Shown here: piece by piece, positions 24,797 through 33,484 of the stretch
Layout: each line of letters begins with the position of its first letter
Numbering within the stretch: the first letter of the stretch is position 1
NCBI RefSeq assembly: GCF_014267345.1
Contig: NZ_JACMYD010000007.1
Span: forward strand, 49,495 to 113,494
Direction of reading: 5' to 3'
Origin: Corynebacterium sp. zg-331
GTDB taxonomy: Bacteria > Actinomycetota > Actinomycetes > Mycobacteriales > Mycobacteriaceae
Length of the DNA: 64,000 bases
Made by a program: the position numbers and the translations under genes
Notes under the pieces: generated by a model
The model's database searches: none
What the model was told of the DNA's origin: nothing
The model's input: the letters and a program-made list of their open reading frames with translations, nothing else

Positions 24797-25810
24797 GTGA
24801 CTTCCACCGCTGTTTTCCGCCCCGTGTGCATCCTCGGCATCGGCCTCATCGGCGGCTCGCTGCTGCGCGATCTCCACGCCGCCGGGCACCCCGTCTACGG
24901 CTACCATCGCTCCCCCTCCGGCGCGCGCACCGCCGCCGGCGAGGGCTTCGACGTCGGCTCCGACCTGCGCGCCACCCTGCGCCGCGCCAACGAGGAAGGG
25001 GCGCTCGTGGTGCTCGCCACCCCCCTTCCCGCCTTCCCGGAGCTGCTCGATGCCCTCAACGAACACGCCCCCCGGTGCGGCTTCACCGACGTCGCCTCCG
25101 TGAAGTCGCGGGTCTACGAGCTGGTGCGCGCCCGCGGCATGGAGTCGCGCTACGTGGGCGGCCACCCCATGGCCGGCACAGCCCAATCCGGGTGGAAGGC
25201 CTCCCACCGGGGGCTTTTCGACGGCGCCGCCTGGGTCATCACCTTCGATCACGCCTGCGAGGCCACCCCCACCCCGGCGTGGGTGGCGCTGTGGGCGGAC
25301 GTGGCCCGGATGATCGCCGCCGTGGGCGCCGAGGCGATCCCCGCCCGCGTGGGCAGCCACGACGCCGCCGTGGCACGGGTCAGCCACCTGCCGCACCTGC
25401 TGGCCGAGGCCCTGGCCATCACCGGCGATAACGGCGGCGCACTCGCGCTCTCGCTCGCGGCGGGCAGCTTCCGCGACGGCACCCGCGTGGCCGGCACCGC
25501 GCCCTCGCTCGTGCGCGCCATGTGCGAGACCAACTCCGAGGCCTTGGTCGGTGCCCTGGACGAGGCGCTGGCCCTGCTCGGGGAGGCCCGCGCCCAGCTC
25601 ACCGGCCCCGAGCCCCAGCTCCGGGAGCTCAGCGACGCCGGACACCGCTCCCGCGTGCGCTTCGAGGCCCGCTCCGGGGCGCTCAAAGACTCGGTGAGCC
25701 CCCTGCCCATATCCCCCCGCCCGGTGCTGCGCGTCCACCCCGGCGCGCACGGCTGGGAGCGCCAGCTCGTCCAGGCGGAAGCCCTGGGGGCCCGGATCGA
25801 GGTGTTTTAA
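24797..25810 (+). CDS. tyrA: Prephenate dehydrogenase
   Basis: Oxidative decarboxylation of prephenate toward tyrosine. The 337-residue protein has an N-terminal Rossmann motif VCILGIGLIGGSLL (GxGxxG at 14-19), then TDVASVKSRV and GGHPMAGTAQSGW, the substrate-binding signature of the family, and the helical dimerisation domain with HDAAVARVSHLPH. I start at the GTG at 24797. The ATG at 24779 would add six unlikely residues. A CACACT box six bases before the GTG would make the transcript leaderless, but the match is weak. The repeat unit right after the stop is discussed separately. Confidence 0.92.
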   Translation: MTSTAVFRPVCILGIGLIGGSLLRDLHAAGHPVYGYHRSPSGARTAAGEGFDVGSDLRATLRRANEEGALVVLATPLPAFPELLDALNEHAPRCGFTDVASVKSRVYELVRARGMESRYVGGHPMAGTAQSGWKASHRGLFDGAAWVITFDHACEATPTPAWVALWADVARMIAAVGAEAIPARVGSHDAAVARVSHLPHLLAEALAITGDNGGALALSLAAGSFRDGTRVAGTAPSLVRAMCETNSEALVGALDEALALLGEARAQLTGPEPQLRELSDAGHRSRVRFEARSGALKDSVSPLPISPRPVLRVHPGAHGWERQLVQAEALGARIEVF

Positions 25811-25817
25811 CCGCGCC

Positions 25818-25871
25818 AAGGGGTGTCACCTCGCCCCACCCCGTCCGCACCACTACCGAATGGCACCCCTT
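25818..25871. repeat. One 54-bp inverted-arm repeat unit after tyrA
   Basis: Arms AAGGGGTGTCA (25818-25828) and TGGCACCCCTT (25861-25871) enclose 32 bases. It lies between tyrA and the convergent tRNA-Arg gene, starting seven bases past the stop codon. Confidence 0.85.
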
Positions 25872-25912
25872 CGTGTCGCCCGCGAGATTGACGATCCCCA
25901 GGCATAAAAAAG

Positions 25913-25985
25913 TGCGCCCGGAGGGATTCGAACCCCCAACCTTCTGATCCGTAGTCAGATGCTCTATCCGTTGAGCCACGGGCGC
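25913..25985 (-). tRNA. tRNA-Arg (anticodon ACG), copy 1
   Basis: 73 bases, with acceptor GCGCCCG/CGGGCGC, discriminator A, anticodon loop CTACGGA and T-loop TTCGAAT. A run of six T follows within a few bases. Its sequence is identical to the copy at 27471-27543. A34 is the TadA target. Confidence 0.95.
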
Positions 25986-26054
25986 AGGCAACACTGTCGT
26001 GCCGCTCTGGGTGAAAAGGTTACCCCTCCCCCTAGAGGCCGACAAATTACCTGG

Positions 26055-27386
26055 TCACAGGCCCAGGATGGCCTTGGCGATGCAGAAGTACACGACCAGG
26101 CCCGTGGCGTCACAGAACGTGGAGATGAAGGGGTTGGAAAACACCGCCGGGTCGGCCCCGACCGTCTTGGCGATGATGGGCATGGCCCCGCCCACCGTGG
26201 CGGACATCGTGCACACCGCAAGCATGGTCAGCCCGATCACCATGCCGATCGGCAGGCCATACACCAGGGTCGCCAGGGTGAAGCCGAGCGCGCCCAGCAG
26301 CGCGCCCAGCGTCAATCCCACCCGAAATTCGCGCCACATCACCCGGGCGACGTCGCGCTTGCGGACGTCGCCCAGCGCGAGCGAGCGCGTGACCGTGGTG
26401 GCTGCCTGATTGCCCGTGTTGCCGCCCGTGCCGGTGAGCAGCGGGATGAACAATGAGAGCACCACGGCCTGAGAGAGCGTGGCCTCGAAGGCGTCCAACA
26501 CCTTAACCGTGAGCAGCGCGGAGACCGCCAGCACCAGCAGCCACACCACGCGGGAGCGCACCAGCTTCAGCAGCGGCGTGGAAAGATAGGGCTGCTGGAG
26601 CGGCTCGGCGCCACCGGCGCGGGCGGAGTCCTCGGATTCCGCCTCCTCCGCGATGTCGGCGGCGTCGTCGAAGGTGAGGATGCCCACCAGGCGCGTGGAG
26701 TCGTCCACGATGGGAATGGCGAGGTAATCCAGCGGGAGGAACCAGCGGGCGGTCTCCTCGGCGTCGTCGTGCGCGTTGGCGTAGACCGGCTCGGCCATGA
26801 GGTCGCTCAGCGGTGTCTGTGGGGCGGCCGTGAACACCGTGCGCAGGGAGCACGCCCCCACCAGGGTGCGATCCCGGTTGGTGATGGGAATGAGGTAGAT
26901 CGTCTCCACGTCGTGGGCCTGGCGACGCAGCTCGGCCAGCGCCTCCCCGGCCGTCATGTCCGCGTAGATGGTGGGCACCTCGGGCGACATGCGCCGGCCC
27001 ACCGAACCCCTGGGATAGCCCAGCACCACGCCGGTGATGTCGCGCTCCGTGGCGTCCAGGTTGCGCAGCAGCTGCTCGGCGATCTCCGCGGGCAACTCGT
27101 CGAGAAGGGACACGCGATCGTCCGGGTCCATGTCCTCAAAGAAGTCGTAGGTCTCCTTGCTCTGCAGGGCCCCGATGAGGTCCGCCTGGTGGGCGGGATC
27201 GAGGGCGTCAAAGACGTCGATGGCCCGGCTGCGGGCAAGCAGTCGCAGAATCAGCGCGGCCCGGCTGGCGGAACTGCGCTCCACCAGGTCGATCACCTCG
27301 TGGATGGGGGCCTGCGCCAACTCCTGCACCACTTGCGGGGCACGGGCGGGATCGAGGTCGAGGCGCATGATCTTCTCCGAGGCCAT
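26055..27386 (-). CDS. mgtE: MgtE magnesium channel/transporter
   Basis: The 443-residue protein has the MgtE layout. An N-terminal helical domain includes LIGALQSKETYDFFEDMDPDD. Two CBS domains sense Mg2+ (TIYADMTAGEALAELR, then VYANAHDDAEETARW). Five membrane helices include GTGGNTGNQAATTVTRSLAL, the conserved pore helix. I start at the ATG at 27386, which has an AGGAG ribosome binding site. The longer frame runs through a terminator and a tRNA. The gene lies between two identical tRNA-Arg genes. Confidence 0.95.
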   Translation of the reverse strand: MASEKIMRLDLDPARAPQVVQELAQAPIHEVIDLVERSSASRAALILRLLARSRAIDVFDALDPAHQADLIGALQSKETYDFFEDMDPDDRVSLLDELPAEIAEQLLRNLDATERDITGVVLGYPRGSVGRRMSPEVPTIYADMTAGEALAELRRQAHDVETIYLIPITNRDRTLVGACSLRTVFTAAPQTPLSDLMAEPVYANAHDDAEETARWFLPLDYLAIPIVDDSTRLVGILTFDDAADIAEEAESEDSARAGGAEPLQQPYLSTPLLKLVRSRVVWLLVLAVSALLTVKVLDAFEATLSQAVVLSLFIPLLTGTGGNTGNQAATTVTRSLALGDVRKRDVARVMWREFRVGLTLGALLGALGFTLATLVYGLPIGMVIGLTMLAVCTMSATVGGAMPIIAKTVGADPAVFSNPFISTFCDATGLVVYFCIAKAILGL

Positions 27387-27416
27387 GGGAACTCCTGTAT
27401 CGCCGTGGGAATATGA

Positions 27417-27463
27417 AAAAGGCCCCGTCCTCCACCGCGAAAAGTGAATAAAGACAGGGCCTC
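27417..27463 (-). terminator. Intrinsic terminator after tRNA-Arg copy 2
   Basis: GGCCCTGTC pairs with GACGGGGCC (one wobble pair), followed by five T on the minus strand, between the tRNA and mgtE. Confidence 0.7.
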
Positions 27464-27470
27464 TACCTGG

Positions 27471-27543
27471 TGCGCCCGGAGGGATTCGAACCCCCAACCT
27501 TCTGATCCGTAGTCAGATGCTCTATCCGTTGAGCCACGGGCGC
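27471..27543 (-). tRNA. tRNA-Arg (anticodon ACG), copy 2
   Basis: Identical over all 73 bases to the copy at 25913-25985. It sits four bases downstream of tRNA-Ser(GCT) on the same strand, so the two are probably processed from one transcript. Confidence 0.95.
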
Positions 27544-27547
27544 GTGG

Positions 27548-27636
27548 CGGAGACGAGAGGATTTGAACCTCCGGTCCCCCGTTAAGAGGACAACTCATTA
27601 GCAGTGAGCCCCATTCGGCCGCTCTGGCACGTCTCC
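27548..27636 (-). tRNA. tRNA-Ser (anticodon GCT)
   Basis: Class II, 89 bases, with acceptor GGAGACG/CGTCTCC, discriminator G, anticodon loop CTGCTAA and a long variable arm. It reads AGC and AGU codons. Confidence 0.95.
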
Positions 27637-27701
27637 TAAACCTCTTGGCATGATAGCCGGTGCCTCACGGCAATAACAAACCGCCACGCTAGACTAGCGC
27701 T

Positions 27702-28781
27702 ATGATTCGCCCCGACCTCTCTTCCATCCCCGCCTACGTGCCCGGCGAGAATCTTGACCACGCCATCAAGATTTCCTCCAACGAGATGGCCACTCCGCCG
27801 CTGCCCTCGGTGGCGGCGGCCATGAGCACCGCCGCGGCCGGGGCCCACCGCTACCCGGACATGGGCGTCCATGCCCTGCGCCGCCGCCTGGCCGCCCACC
27901 TCGGCGTGCCGGTGGGGCAGGTGACCACCGGATGCGGCTCCTCCGCCCTGTGCCAACAGCTCGTGCAGATCACCAGCGGCCCCGGAGACGAGGTCATCTT
28001 CCCCTGGCGCAGCTTCGAGGCCTACCCCATCTTCGCCCAGGTGGTGGGGGCCAAGCCGGTGATGGTACCCGGCGATGAGACCGGGCGCCACGACCTCGAC
28101 GCCATGATCGCGGCCATCACCGAGCGCACCACGCTCATCTTCCTGTGCAACCCCAATAATCCCACCGGCGCCACCCTGACCCAGGCAGAGTTCGACTCCT
28201 TCATGCAGCGCGTCCCCGCCCACATCACCGTGGCCCTCGACGAGGCCTACTACGAGTTCAACCGCGCCGCAGACACCCCCGAGGGCACCCTGGAAATCCG
28301 CCGGTGGCCCAACCTCGTGGCCCTGCGCACCTTCTCCAAGGCCTACGGCCTGGCCGGCGCGCGCGTGGGCTACGCCTTTGGCCCCGCCGACTACATCGAA
28401 GCCCTCGATAAGGTTGGCATCCCCTTCTCCGTGTCCACCGTGGCCCAGACCGCCGCCATCGCCTCCCTGGATGCCGGCGAGGAACTCCTCGCCCGGACCG
28501 AGGAGATCGTGGAGCAACGCGAGCGCCTTGCCACCGAGATCGGTTCCCTCCCCTCGCAGGGCAACTTCCTCTGGCTCCCCACCCCAGAGGGCGACCCGGA
28601 CTACCCCACCCGCGTCTCCGAGGCCCTGGCCAGCCGGCGGATCCTCGTCCGCGCCTTCCCCGACGGCGTGCGCCTCACCGTGACCACCAAGGACGAGGTG
28701 GATCAGGTCATCGCCGCCTGGCGCGAGCTCGGGCTCGGCGGGGTCAATCACCTCGACGGCGCCGACAGCAACGACGCTTAG
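27702..28781 (+). CDS. pat: PLP aminotransferase of the HisC/aromatic type (probable phenylalanine aminotransferase)
   Basis: Fold-type I aminotransferase with 359 residues. It has LDHAIKISSNEMATPP at the N-terminus, FLCNPNNPTGA, LDEAYYEF, the PLP lysine Lys213 in TFSKAYGLAG, and VGYAFG. Histidinol-phosphate and aromatic aminotransferases share these motifs. Corynebacteria carry a separate Pat enzyme of this kind near a serine tRNA, and tyrA nearby supports aromatic amino acid synthesis. A HisC paralogue is the alternative. The start is leaderless: TAGACT at 27690-27695 and then six bases to ATG, with no ribosome binding site. Confidence 0.85.
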   Translation: MIRPDLSSIPAYVPGENLDHAIKISSNEMATPPLPSVAAAMSTAAAGAHRYPDMGVHALRRRLAAHLGVPVGQVTTGCGSSALCQQLVQITSGPGDEVIFPWRSFEAYPIFAQVVGAKPVMVPGDETGRHDLDAMIAAITERTTLIFLCNPNNPTGATLTQAEFDSFMQRVPAHITVALDEAYYEFNRAADTPEGTLEIRRWPNLVALRTFSKAYGLAGARVGYAFGPADYIEALDKVGIPFSVSTVAQTAAIASLDAGEELLARTEEIVEQRERLATEIGSLPSQGNFLWLPTPEGDPDYPTRVSEALASRRILVRAFPDGVRLTVTTKDEVDQVIAAWRELGLGGVNHLDGADSNDA

Positions 28782-29054
28782 GGGTGACACTAGGAGGGGT
28801 TGGCGGGGTTTTCGGCGCCAGTGACACCCCTTAGCGACCGGAATCTCCTCCAGCGCGCGGTGCCCGAGTGGCCGTGCAACAGCACAACAGCACCAAGGGG
28901 TGCCACCTCCCGGGTTCGGGCCCGTCGGAAGCAACAGCTGACACCCCTTAGGGACGGGGGCGGGGTGAGGCGGACGCGTCGATAGGCGCCAACAACACTA
29001 AGGGGTGCCATCGGCACCGTGCCCGGCCGCCGCGCCCAGAAGGTGGCACCCCTT
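28779..29054. repeat. Three inverted-arm repeat units between pat and tRNA-Ser(TGA)
   Basis: Units 28779-28832 (54 bp, left arm overlapping the pat stop), 28895-28949 (55 bp) and 29000-29054 (55 bp). The last has perfect 11-base arms extended by two further pairs (CT before, AG after). These three units fill most of the 298-base gap between convergent genes, and I see no other feature in it. Confidence 0.85.
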
Positions 29055-29079
29055 AGCGCTCACACCACGCAAGAAAAAG

Positions 29080-29164
<85 letters not shown>

Positions 29165-29226
29165 TCGCCGCCGCTGCGGCACTTTTCACCCTACCCAACC
29201 CAACCGGAGGCTCTACCCTGGGGGCC

Positions 29227-30195
29227 ATGCAAGCAATCACGCTCATCGACCCCGCCGATCCCACCTCCCTGACGCTCGCCTCGACCCCACTGCCCGAACT
29301 GCGGCCGGGCGAGGTGCTCGTGAAAGTTCATACCGCGGGGGTCAATCGCGGCGACCTGCTGCAGGCCCAGGGACACTATCCTCCGCCGCCCGGAGCCTCG
29401 GAGGTCATCGGCCTGGAGTGTTCCGGCACGATCGTGGACGCCGGGGATACCGGCCGCCGTGCGGGCGAGGAAGTGGGTTGCCTGCTCGCCGGCGGGGGAT
29501 ACGCGGAGTTCGTGGCGGTGCCGCAGGGGCAGCTGGCCCCGGTGCCCGAAGGGCTCAGCCTGGCGGAGACCGGTTCGGTGATGGAGGTGGCCTGCACCGT
29601 GTGGTCGAACCTGGGGATGGTGGCCGGCCTGGGAGCCGGTCAGCGCCTGCTGGTTCACGGCGGCGCCGGCGGGATCGGGGCCTGCGCCATCCAGGTGGCC
29701 AAGGCCCTGGGGGCGGAGGTCGCCGTGACCGCCGGGTCCGCCGAGAAGCTAGAGTTCTGCCGACGCCTGGGCGCCGATATTCTCATTAATTATCGGGAAC
29801 GGGATTTCGCGGAGGAACTGCGCGGCTCCTGCGACGTGATCCTCGACATCATGGGCGCGAAATACCTGGATCGCAACATGCGCTGCCTGGCGCTTGACGG
29901 CCGCCTCATCCTTATTGGCCTCCAGGGGGGCACCAGGGCCCAGATCGACCTGGGCGCCATGCTGCCGCGCCGCCAGAGCATTCACGCCACCACCCTGCGC
30001 GCCCGCGCCCTGGAGGACAAGGCGCGGATCGTCTCCGCCACTGTGGACGCCGTGTGGCCCATGTTCGCCAACGGCACCCTGCGCCACAGCGTGCACGCCA
30101 CCTACCCGCTGGCTGAGGCCGCCCGGGCCCACGCCACCCTCAGGAACGGGGAGGTCACCGGGAAGGTGGCGCTGGCGGTCTGCGCCAATGGTTAG
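29227..30195 (+). CDS. NAD(P)H-quinone oxidoreductase-like protein (PIG3/QOR type)
   Basis: A medium-chain dehydrogenase without catalytic zinc ligands, 322 residues. The N-terminal domain carries VHTAGVNRGDLLQAQGHYPP, and the Rossmann motif is VHGGAGGIGACAIQVAK. The shape matches PIG3-type quinone reductases. The same gene stands at the edge of the arabinogalactan locus in mycobacteria (Rv3777 by position), but no cell-wall role is proven. A TACCCT box at 29214-29219 and then seven bases to ATG indicate a leaderless start. The longer frame from 29005 would cross the tRNA gene. Confidence 0.88.
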   Translation: MQAITLIDPADPTSLTLASTPLPELRPGEVLVKVHTAGVNRGDLLQAQGHYPPPPGASEVIGLECSGTIVDAGDTGRRAGEEVGCLLAGGGYAEFVAVPQGQLAPVPEGLSLAETGSVMEVACTVWSNLGMVAGLGAGQRLLVHGGAGGIGACAIQVAKALGAEVAVTAGSAEKLEFCRRLGADILINYRERDFAEELRGSCDVILDIMGAKYLDRNMRCLALDGRLILIGLQGGTRAQIDLGAMLPRRQSIHATTLRARALEDKARIVSATVDAVWPMFANGTLRHSVHATYPLAEAARAHATLRNGEVTGKVALAVCANG

Positions 30196-31391
30196 CCCAG
30201 GGAGGCCACCACGCGGGTGAGGTGATCCACGTCGTGGCCCTGGCTGAAGGGGGCCAGGGAGACGGTGACCGCGCCGCCGATCTCCTCGATGCCCATCGCC
30301 TCGAGCAGGGGGGTGTGCGGGGTCATGGTGGTGTAGAGATCGTTATCGAGGAGGCGCTGGTAGACGGCCCGGGCCGGGACGTCGCGCACCGCGAAAGAGA
30401 TGCGGGGAACGCGATCCACGTGGGCCTCGGCCGCGGCCTCCCCGGAAACACCGACGATGTGCACGCTGGGCAGGGAACCCAGGAAGAACACGAGATCGCG
30501 GCCGAGGTCGCTGAGGTAGTAGTCCAGGTGATCCATGGAGTAGCGCAGCCGCTCCCGGCGGGAACCGCGCGCCCCCGTCGCCAGGGAGGCCAGGTGATCC
30601 ACCAGCGCGGGAACCCCGCCGGCCAGGCCGGCGGAGATGGGGTCTTCCAGCCGCTCGGGCCGCTCCAGGCGGCGGATCATCCGCTCGTCGCGGAAGATCA
30701 GCGCGCCCAGCTGCGGGCCGCCCAGGGCCGCCAGGTCGAGGGCGATGATGTCCGCGTCCCACTCGCCGGCGTCGAGAAGCCGGTACGGGGCGTAGGCCGA
30801 GGCATCCACCAAAACCCACAGCCGGGCGAGCTGGTGCGCGGCGTCCACGATCTCCTTGACCGGCGTGACCACCCCCACGAGGTCGTGCGCCGCGGGGATG
30901 GTGGCCAGCCTGGTGCTGCGGTCCACCAGTTCGGTGTACTGGTAGGCGGGCAGCTCCCCGGTGGCGAGATCGGGCTCCGCCCAGCGGACGTCCGGGATAG
31001 CGTCGACGAGCGCCTGAGACAGCTCCGGGCGATCCAGGCGGGAGACCACCGCGGAGGAGCCGTGGCGCAGCATGGGCTTCATGCAGGTCAACAAGTTACG
31101 GTAGAGGACTTCCAGGCTGCTGCCCAACACCACACGCTCGGGCGTGGCGCCCACGAGGTCGGCCACCGCCACCCGCGCGGCCTGCACGTGCAGATCCCCC
31201 TCCAGGCGCGCGGCGTGACCGTGGCGGGAGGGTCCGTCGCTCCGGATGGGCGTGGGGGCCGTGCGGAAGGCGCGGGCCACGCCCGCGATCACCCGCTCCG
31301 GAATCTGAGGCTGCTCGTGCGCGTTGAGGTACGTCCAACCGTCCCCGAGCGCACTATAAAGCCCCCGAACCCCCGCAACGTCGTAGCCCAT
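30192..31391 (-). CDS. Class V aminotransferase-fold protein lacking the PLP lysine
   Basis: The 399-residue protein has the cysteine desulfurase/class V fold: WTYLNAHEQPQIPERV, LVDASAYAPYRLLD, and then ALDLAALGGPQLGALIF. In active relatives this last segment is a GHK..GP motif whose lysine holds PLP. Here the His-Lys pair is Ala-Ala. By position it corresponds to Rv3778c of mycobacteria, between the oxidoreductase and the wzm/wzt exporter. It may be a non-catalytic or unusual enzyme of cell-wall assembly. Function is unknown. It is convergent with the oxidoreductase gene, overlapping by four bases. Confidence 0.8.
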   Translation of the reverse strand: MGYDVAGVRGLYSALGDGWTYLNAHEQPQIPERVIAGVARAFRTAPTPIRSDGPSRHGHAARLEGDLHVQAARVAVADLVGATPERVVLGSSLEVLYRNLLTCMKPMLRHGSSAVVSRLDRPELSQALVDAIPDVRWAEPDLATGELPAYQYTELVDRSTRLATIPAAHDLVGVVTPVKEIVDAAHQLARLWVLVDASAYAPYRLLDAGEWDADIIALDLAALGGPQLGALIFRDERMIRRLERPERLEDPISAGLAGGVPALVDHLASLATGARGSRRERLRYSMDHLDYYLSDLGRDLVFFLGSLPSVHIVGVSGEAAAEAHVDRVPRISFAVRDVPARAVYQRLLDNDLYTTMTPHTPLLEAMGIEEIGGAVTVSLAPFSQGHDVDHLTRVVASLG

Positions 31392-31513
31392 AGCCTCCTC
31401 TTTCTGACAGCGCTAATTCCTGAAGTGTATTGCCAACCCGAGACGAACTGCCACACGCGCACGTCAACGCCCCGAACCCGCCGCGGCAGCGCCCTCGATT
31501 AGGCTGGGAGACC

Positions 31514-32389
31514 ATGCAACCCCTCAGAGCAGACATCGCCCGGATGACGCGAGAAACCGGTGATGCCGCCGCATCCCAGTCCCGGACCTTCCGGGCCGCA
31601 TGGGCCGACCTGGTGCGCGGCTTCGGCCAGCGCGAACTGTGGCTGCAGCTCGGCTGGCAGGACATCAAGCAGCGCTACAAGCGCTCGGTGTTGGGGCCGC
31701 TGTGGATCACCATCGCCACCGGCGTGATGGCCCTGGCCCTGGGGCTGCTGTACTCCGTACTCTTCGCCATCCCGCTGGCGGACTTCCTCCCGCACGTGAC
31801 CGTGGGCCTGATCATCTGGGGATTCATCTCCGGCTGCATCAAGGAGGGCGCGGACGTCTTCATCGACAACGAGGGGCTCATCAAGCAGCTGCCCTCCGCA
31901 CTGTCCGTGCATGTGTATCGGCTGGTGTGGAAGCAGACGCTCTTCCTCGCACACAACCTGGTGATCTGGGTGGCCCTCATCCTGATCTTCCCGCGCCACC
32001 TGGGGTGGAACATCCTGCTCACGGTTCCGGCCTTCGCCCTCCTTATCCTCAACGGCGCGTGGGTGGCCATGTTCTTTGGCATCATCGCCACCAGATACCG
32101 CGACGTCTCCCCGCTTCTCGACGCCGGCACCCAGCTCCTCTTCTACGTCACCCCCATCGTGTGGATGACCTCCACCCTGCGCGACAACATCGACGGCGCC
32201 GATCAGCGCGCCCACCTGGCCCAGCTCAACCCCCTGTACCACTACCTAGAGATCGTGCGCGCGCCCATGATCGGCACGCCGCTGCCCGCCTACCACTGGT
32301 GGATCGTCCTCGGACTGACCGCCGGCGGCCTGGCCCTCACCCTGCTGGCCATGCGCCAATGGCGCTTCCGCGTCAGCTACTGGGTATAA
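31514..32389 (+). CDS. wzm: ABC-2 type exporter permease of galactan precursor (Wzm/RfbD-like)
   Basis: The 291-residue membrane protein has six hydrophobic segments. Its amphipathic N-terminal region ends in WQDIKQRYKRSVLGPLW, the conserved cytoplasmic gate helix of O-antigen-type permeases. With Wzt it moves lipid-linked galactan across the membrane (established for mycobacterial Rv3783/Rv3781). I start at the ATG at 31514: TAGGCT at 31500-31505 and eight bases to ATG mark a leaderless transcript. The frame extends upstream but the promoter falls inside that extension. wzt follows after nine bases. Confidence 0.9.
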   Translation: MQPLRADIARMTRETGDAAASQSRTFRAAWADLVRGFGQRELWLQLGWQDIKQRYKRSVLGPLWITIATGVMALALGLLYSVLFAIPLADFLPHVTVGLIIWGFISGCIKEGADVFIDNEGLIKQLPSALSVHVYRLVWKQTLFLAHNLVIWVALILIFPRHLGWNILLTVPAFALLILNGAWVAMFFGIIATRYRDVSPLLDAGTQLLFYVTPIVWMTSTLRDNIDGADQRAHLAQLNPLYHYLEIVRAPMIGTPLPAYHWWIVLGLTAGGLALTLLAMRQWRFRVSYWV

Positions 32390-32398
32390 GAGAGGAAT

Positions 32399-33196
32399 TT
32401 GGACAAGACCGTGGTTTCCATCGATACCCACAACGCCTGCGTAGACTTCCCCATCTTCGACGCCCAATCCCGCTCCATGAAAAAGGCCTTCCTGGGGGCC
32501 GCCGGCGGGGCCATCGGCCGCAACCAGGACAACACCGTGGTGGTCGAGGCACTGCGCGACGTCAACCTGCACCTGCGCGAGGGCGACCGGGTGGGCCTCG
32601 TGGGACACAACGGCGCCGGAAAATCCACCCTCCTGCGCCTGCTCTCCGGGATCTACGAGCCCACCCGCGGCTCCGCCGCAGTCCGGGGGCGGGTGGCTCC
32701 CGTCTTCGACCTGGGCGTGGGCATGGACCCGGAGATCTCCGGGTATGAAAACATCATCATCCGCGGCCTCTTTCTCGGCCAGACCCGCCGGTCTATGCGC
32801 AAAAAAATGGACGACATCGCCGAGTTCTCCGAGCTCGGCGAGTACCTCAACATGCCGCTGCGCACCTATTCCACCGGCATGCGGGTGCGGCTGGCCCTCG
32901 GGGTGGTGACCTCCATCGAACCCGAGATCCTGCTCCTCGACGAGGGCATCGGCGCCGTGGACGCCGCCTTCATGGCCAAGGCCCGGGTGCGCCTCCAGGA
33001 GATGGTGCAGCGTTCCGGCATCCTCGTGTTTGCCTCCCATTCCAACGACTTCCTCGCCCAGCTCTGCAACACCGCCCTCTGGGTGGATCACGGCACCATC
33101 CGCCAGGCCGGACTGGTAGACGAGGTCGTCGAAGCCTACGAGGGACCCGAGGCCGGCAAGCGCATGAGAGAGATGCTGACCGATTTCCAGGGGTAG
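32399..33196 (+). CDS. wzt: ABC exporter ATPase of galactan precursor (Wzt/RfbE-like)
   Basis: The 265-residue ATPase has Walker A GHNGAGKST at residues 69-77, the signature YSTGMRVRLAL, Walker B EILLLDEGIGAVD and the switch histidine in FASHSNDF. It lacks the C-terminal carbohydrate-binding domain of some Wzt proteins. The start is uncertain. TTG at 32399 is very close to the AGAGGA site, and GTG at 32411 is a little far from it. Together with wzm it forms a two-gene operon that in mycobacteria continues into glfT1; here an endonuclease gene intervenes. Confidence 0.92.
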   Translation: MDKTVVSIDTHNACVDFPIFDAQSRSMKKAFLGAAGGAIGRNQDNTVVVEALRDVNLHLREGDRVGLVGHNGAGKSTLLRLLSGIYEPTRGSAAVRGRVAPVFDLGVGMDPEISGYENIIIRGLFLGQTRRSMRKKMDDIAEFSELGEYLNMPLRTYSTGMRVRLALGVVTSIEPEILLLDEGIGAVDAAFMAKARVRLQEMVQRSGILVFASHSNDFLAQLCNTALWVDHGTIRQAGLVDEVVEAYEGPEAGKRMREMLTDFQG

Positions 33197-33214
33197 CCCT
33201 GGGATGGCGGCGCT

Positions 33215-33376
33215 TTGGGGTGCCCTTATGGCTTCTTCGGGGCGCCCCGGAGGTGTGGTGGCACCCCTTAGCGGGGCCGCCGTGCTCCTTAGAATCGCGC
33301 CGGTTCTTCCACCTGCCCCACGGGGTGCCACTGCGCGGCATCGCGACGCCTTTCCCCCCCACCAATGGCACCCCAT
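33215..33376. repeat. Two inverted-arm repeat units after wzt
   Basis: Units 33215-33269 (55 bp, left arm TTGGGGTGCCC) and 33320-33376 (57 bp, arms ACGGGGTGCCA and TGGCACCCCAT). These are among the more diverged copies. They separate wzt from the endonuclease gene. Confidence 0.75.
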
Positions 33377-33381
33377 CGGGG

Positions 33382-33408
33382 TTATCCACAGGCGCTGAGT
33401 TATCCACA
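33382..33408 (+). other. Two perfect DnaA-box sequences upstream of the endonuclease gene
   Basis: TTATCCACA occurs at 33382-33390 and again at 33400-33408, in the same orientation, 18 bases apart start to start. No replication genes are nearby, so an origin is unlikely. They sit 77 bases before the DUF559-type gene. Confidence 0.7.
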
Positions 33409-33484
33409 AGCCCCCTCGTTTTCGAACACGCATGCCACAGCACTGGTCTAGGGTAGGAACACAGCGGATGAGAGGGGGATCACG

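Noticed and set aside
33382..33408. Paired DnaA boxes as a replication origin
   Set aside because: There are only two boxes, no AT-rich unwinding region, and no dnaA, dnaN or gyrase genes nearby.
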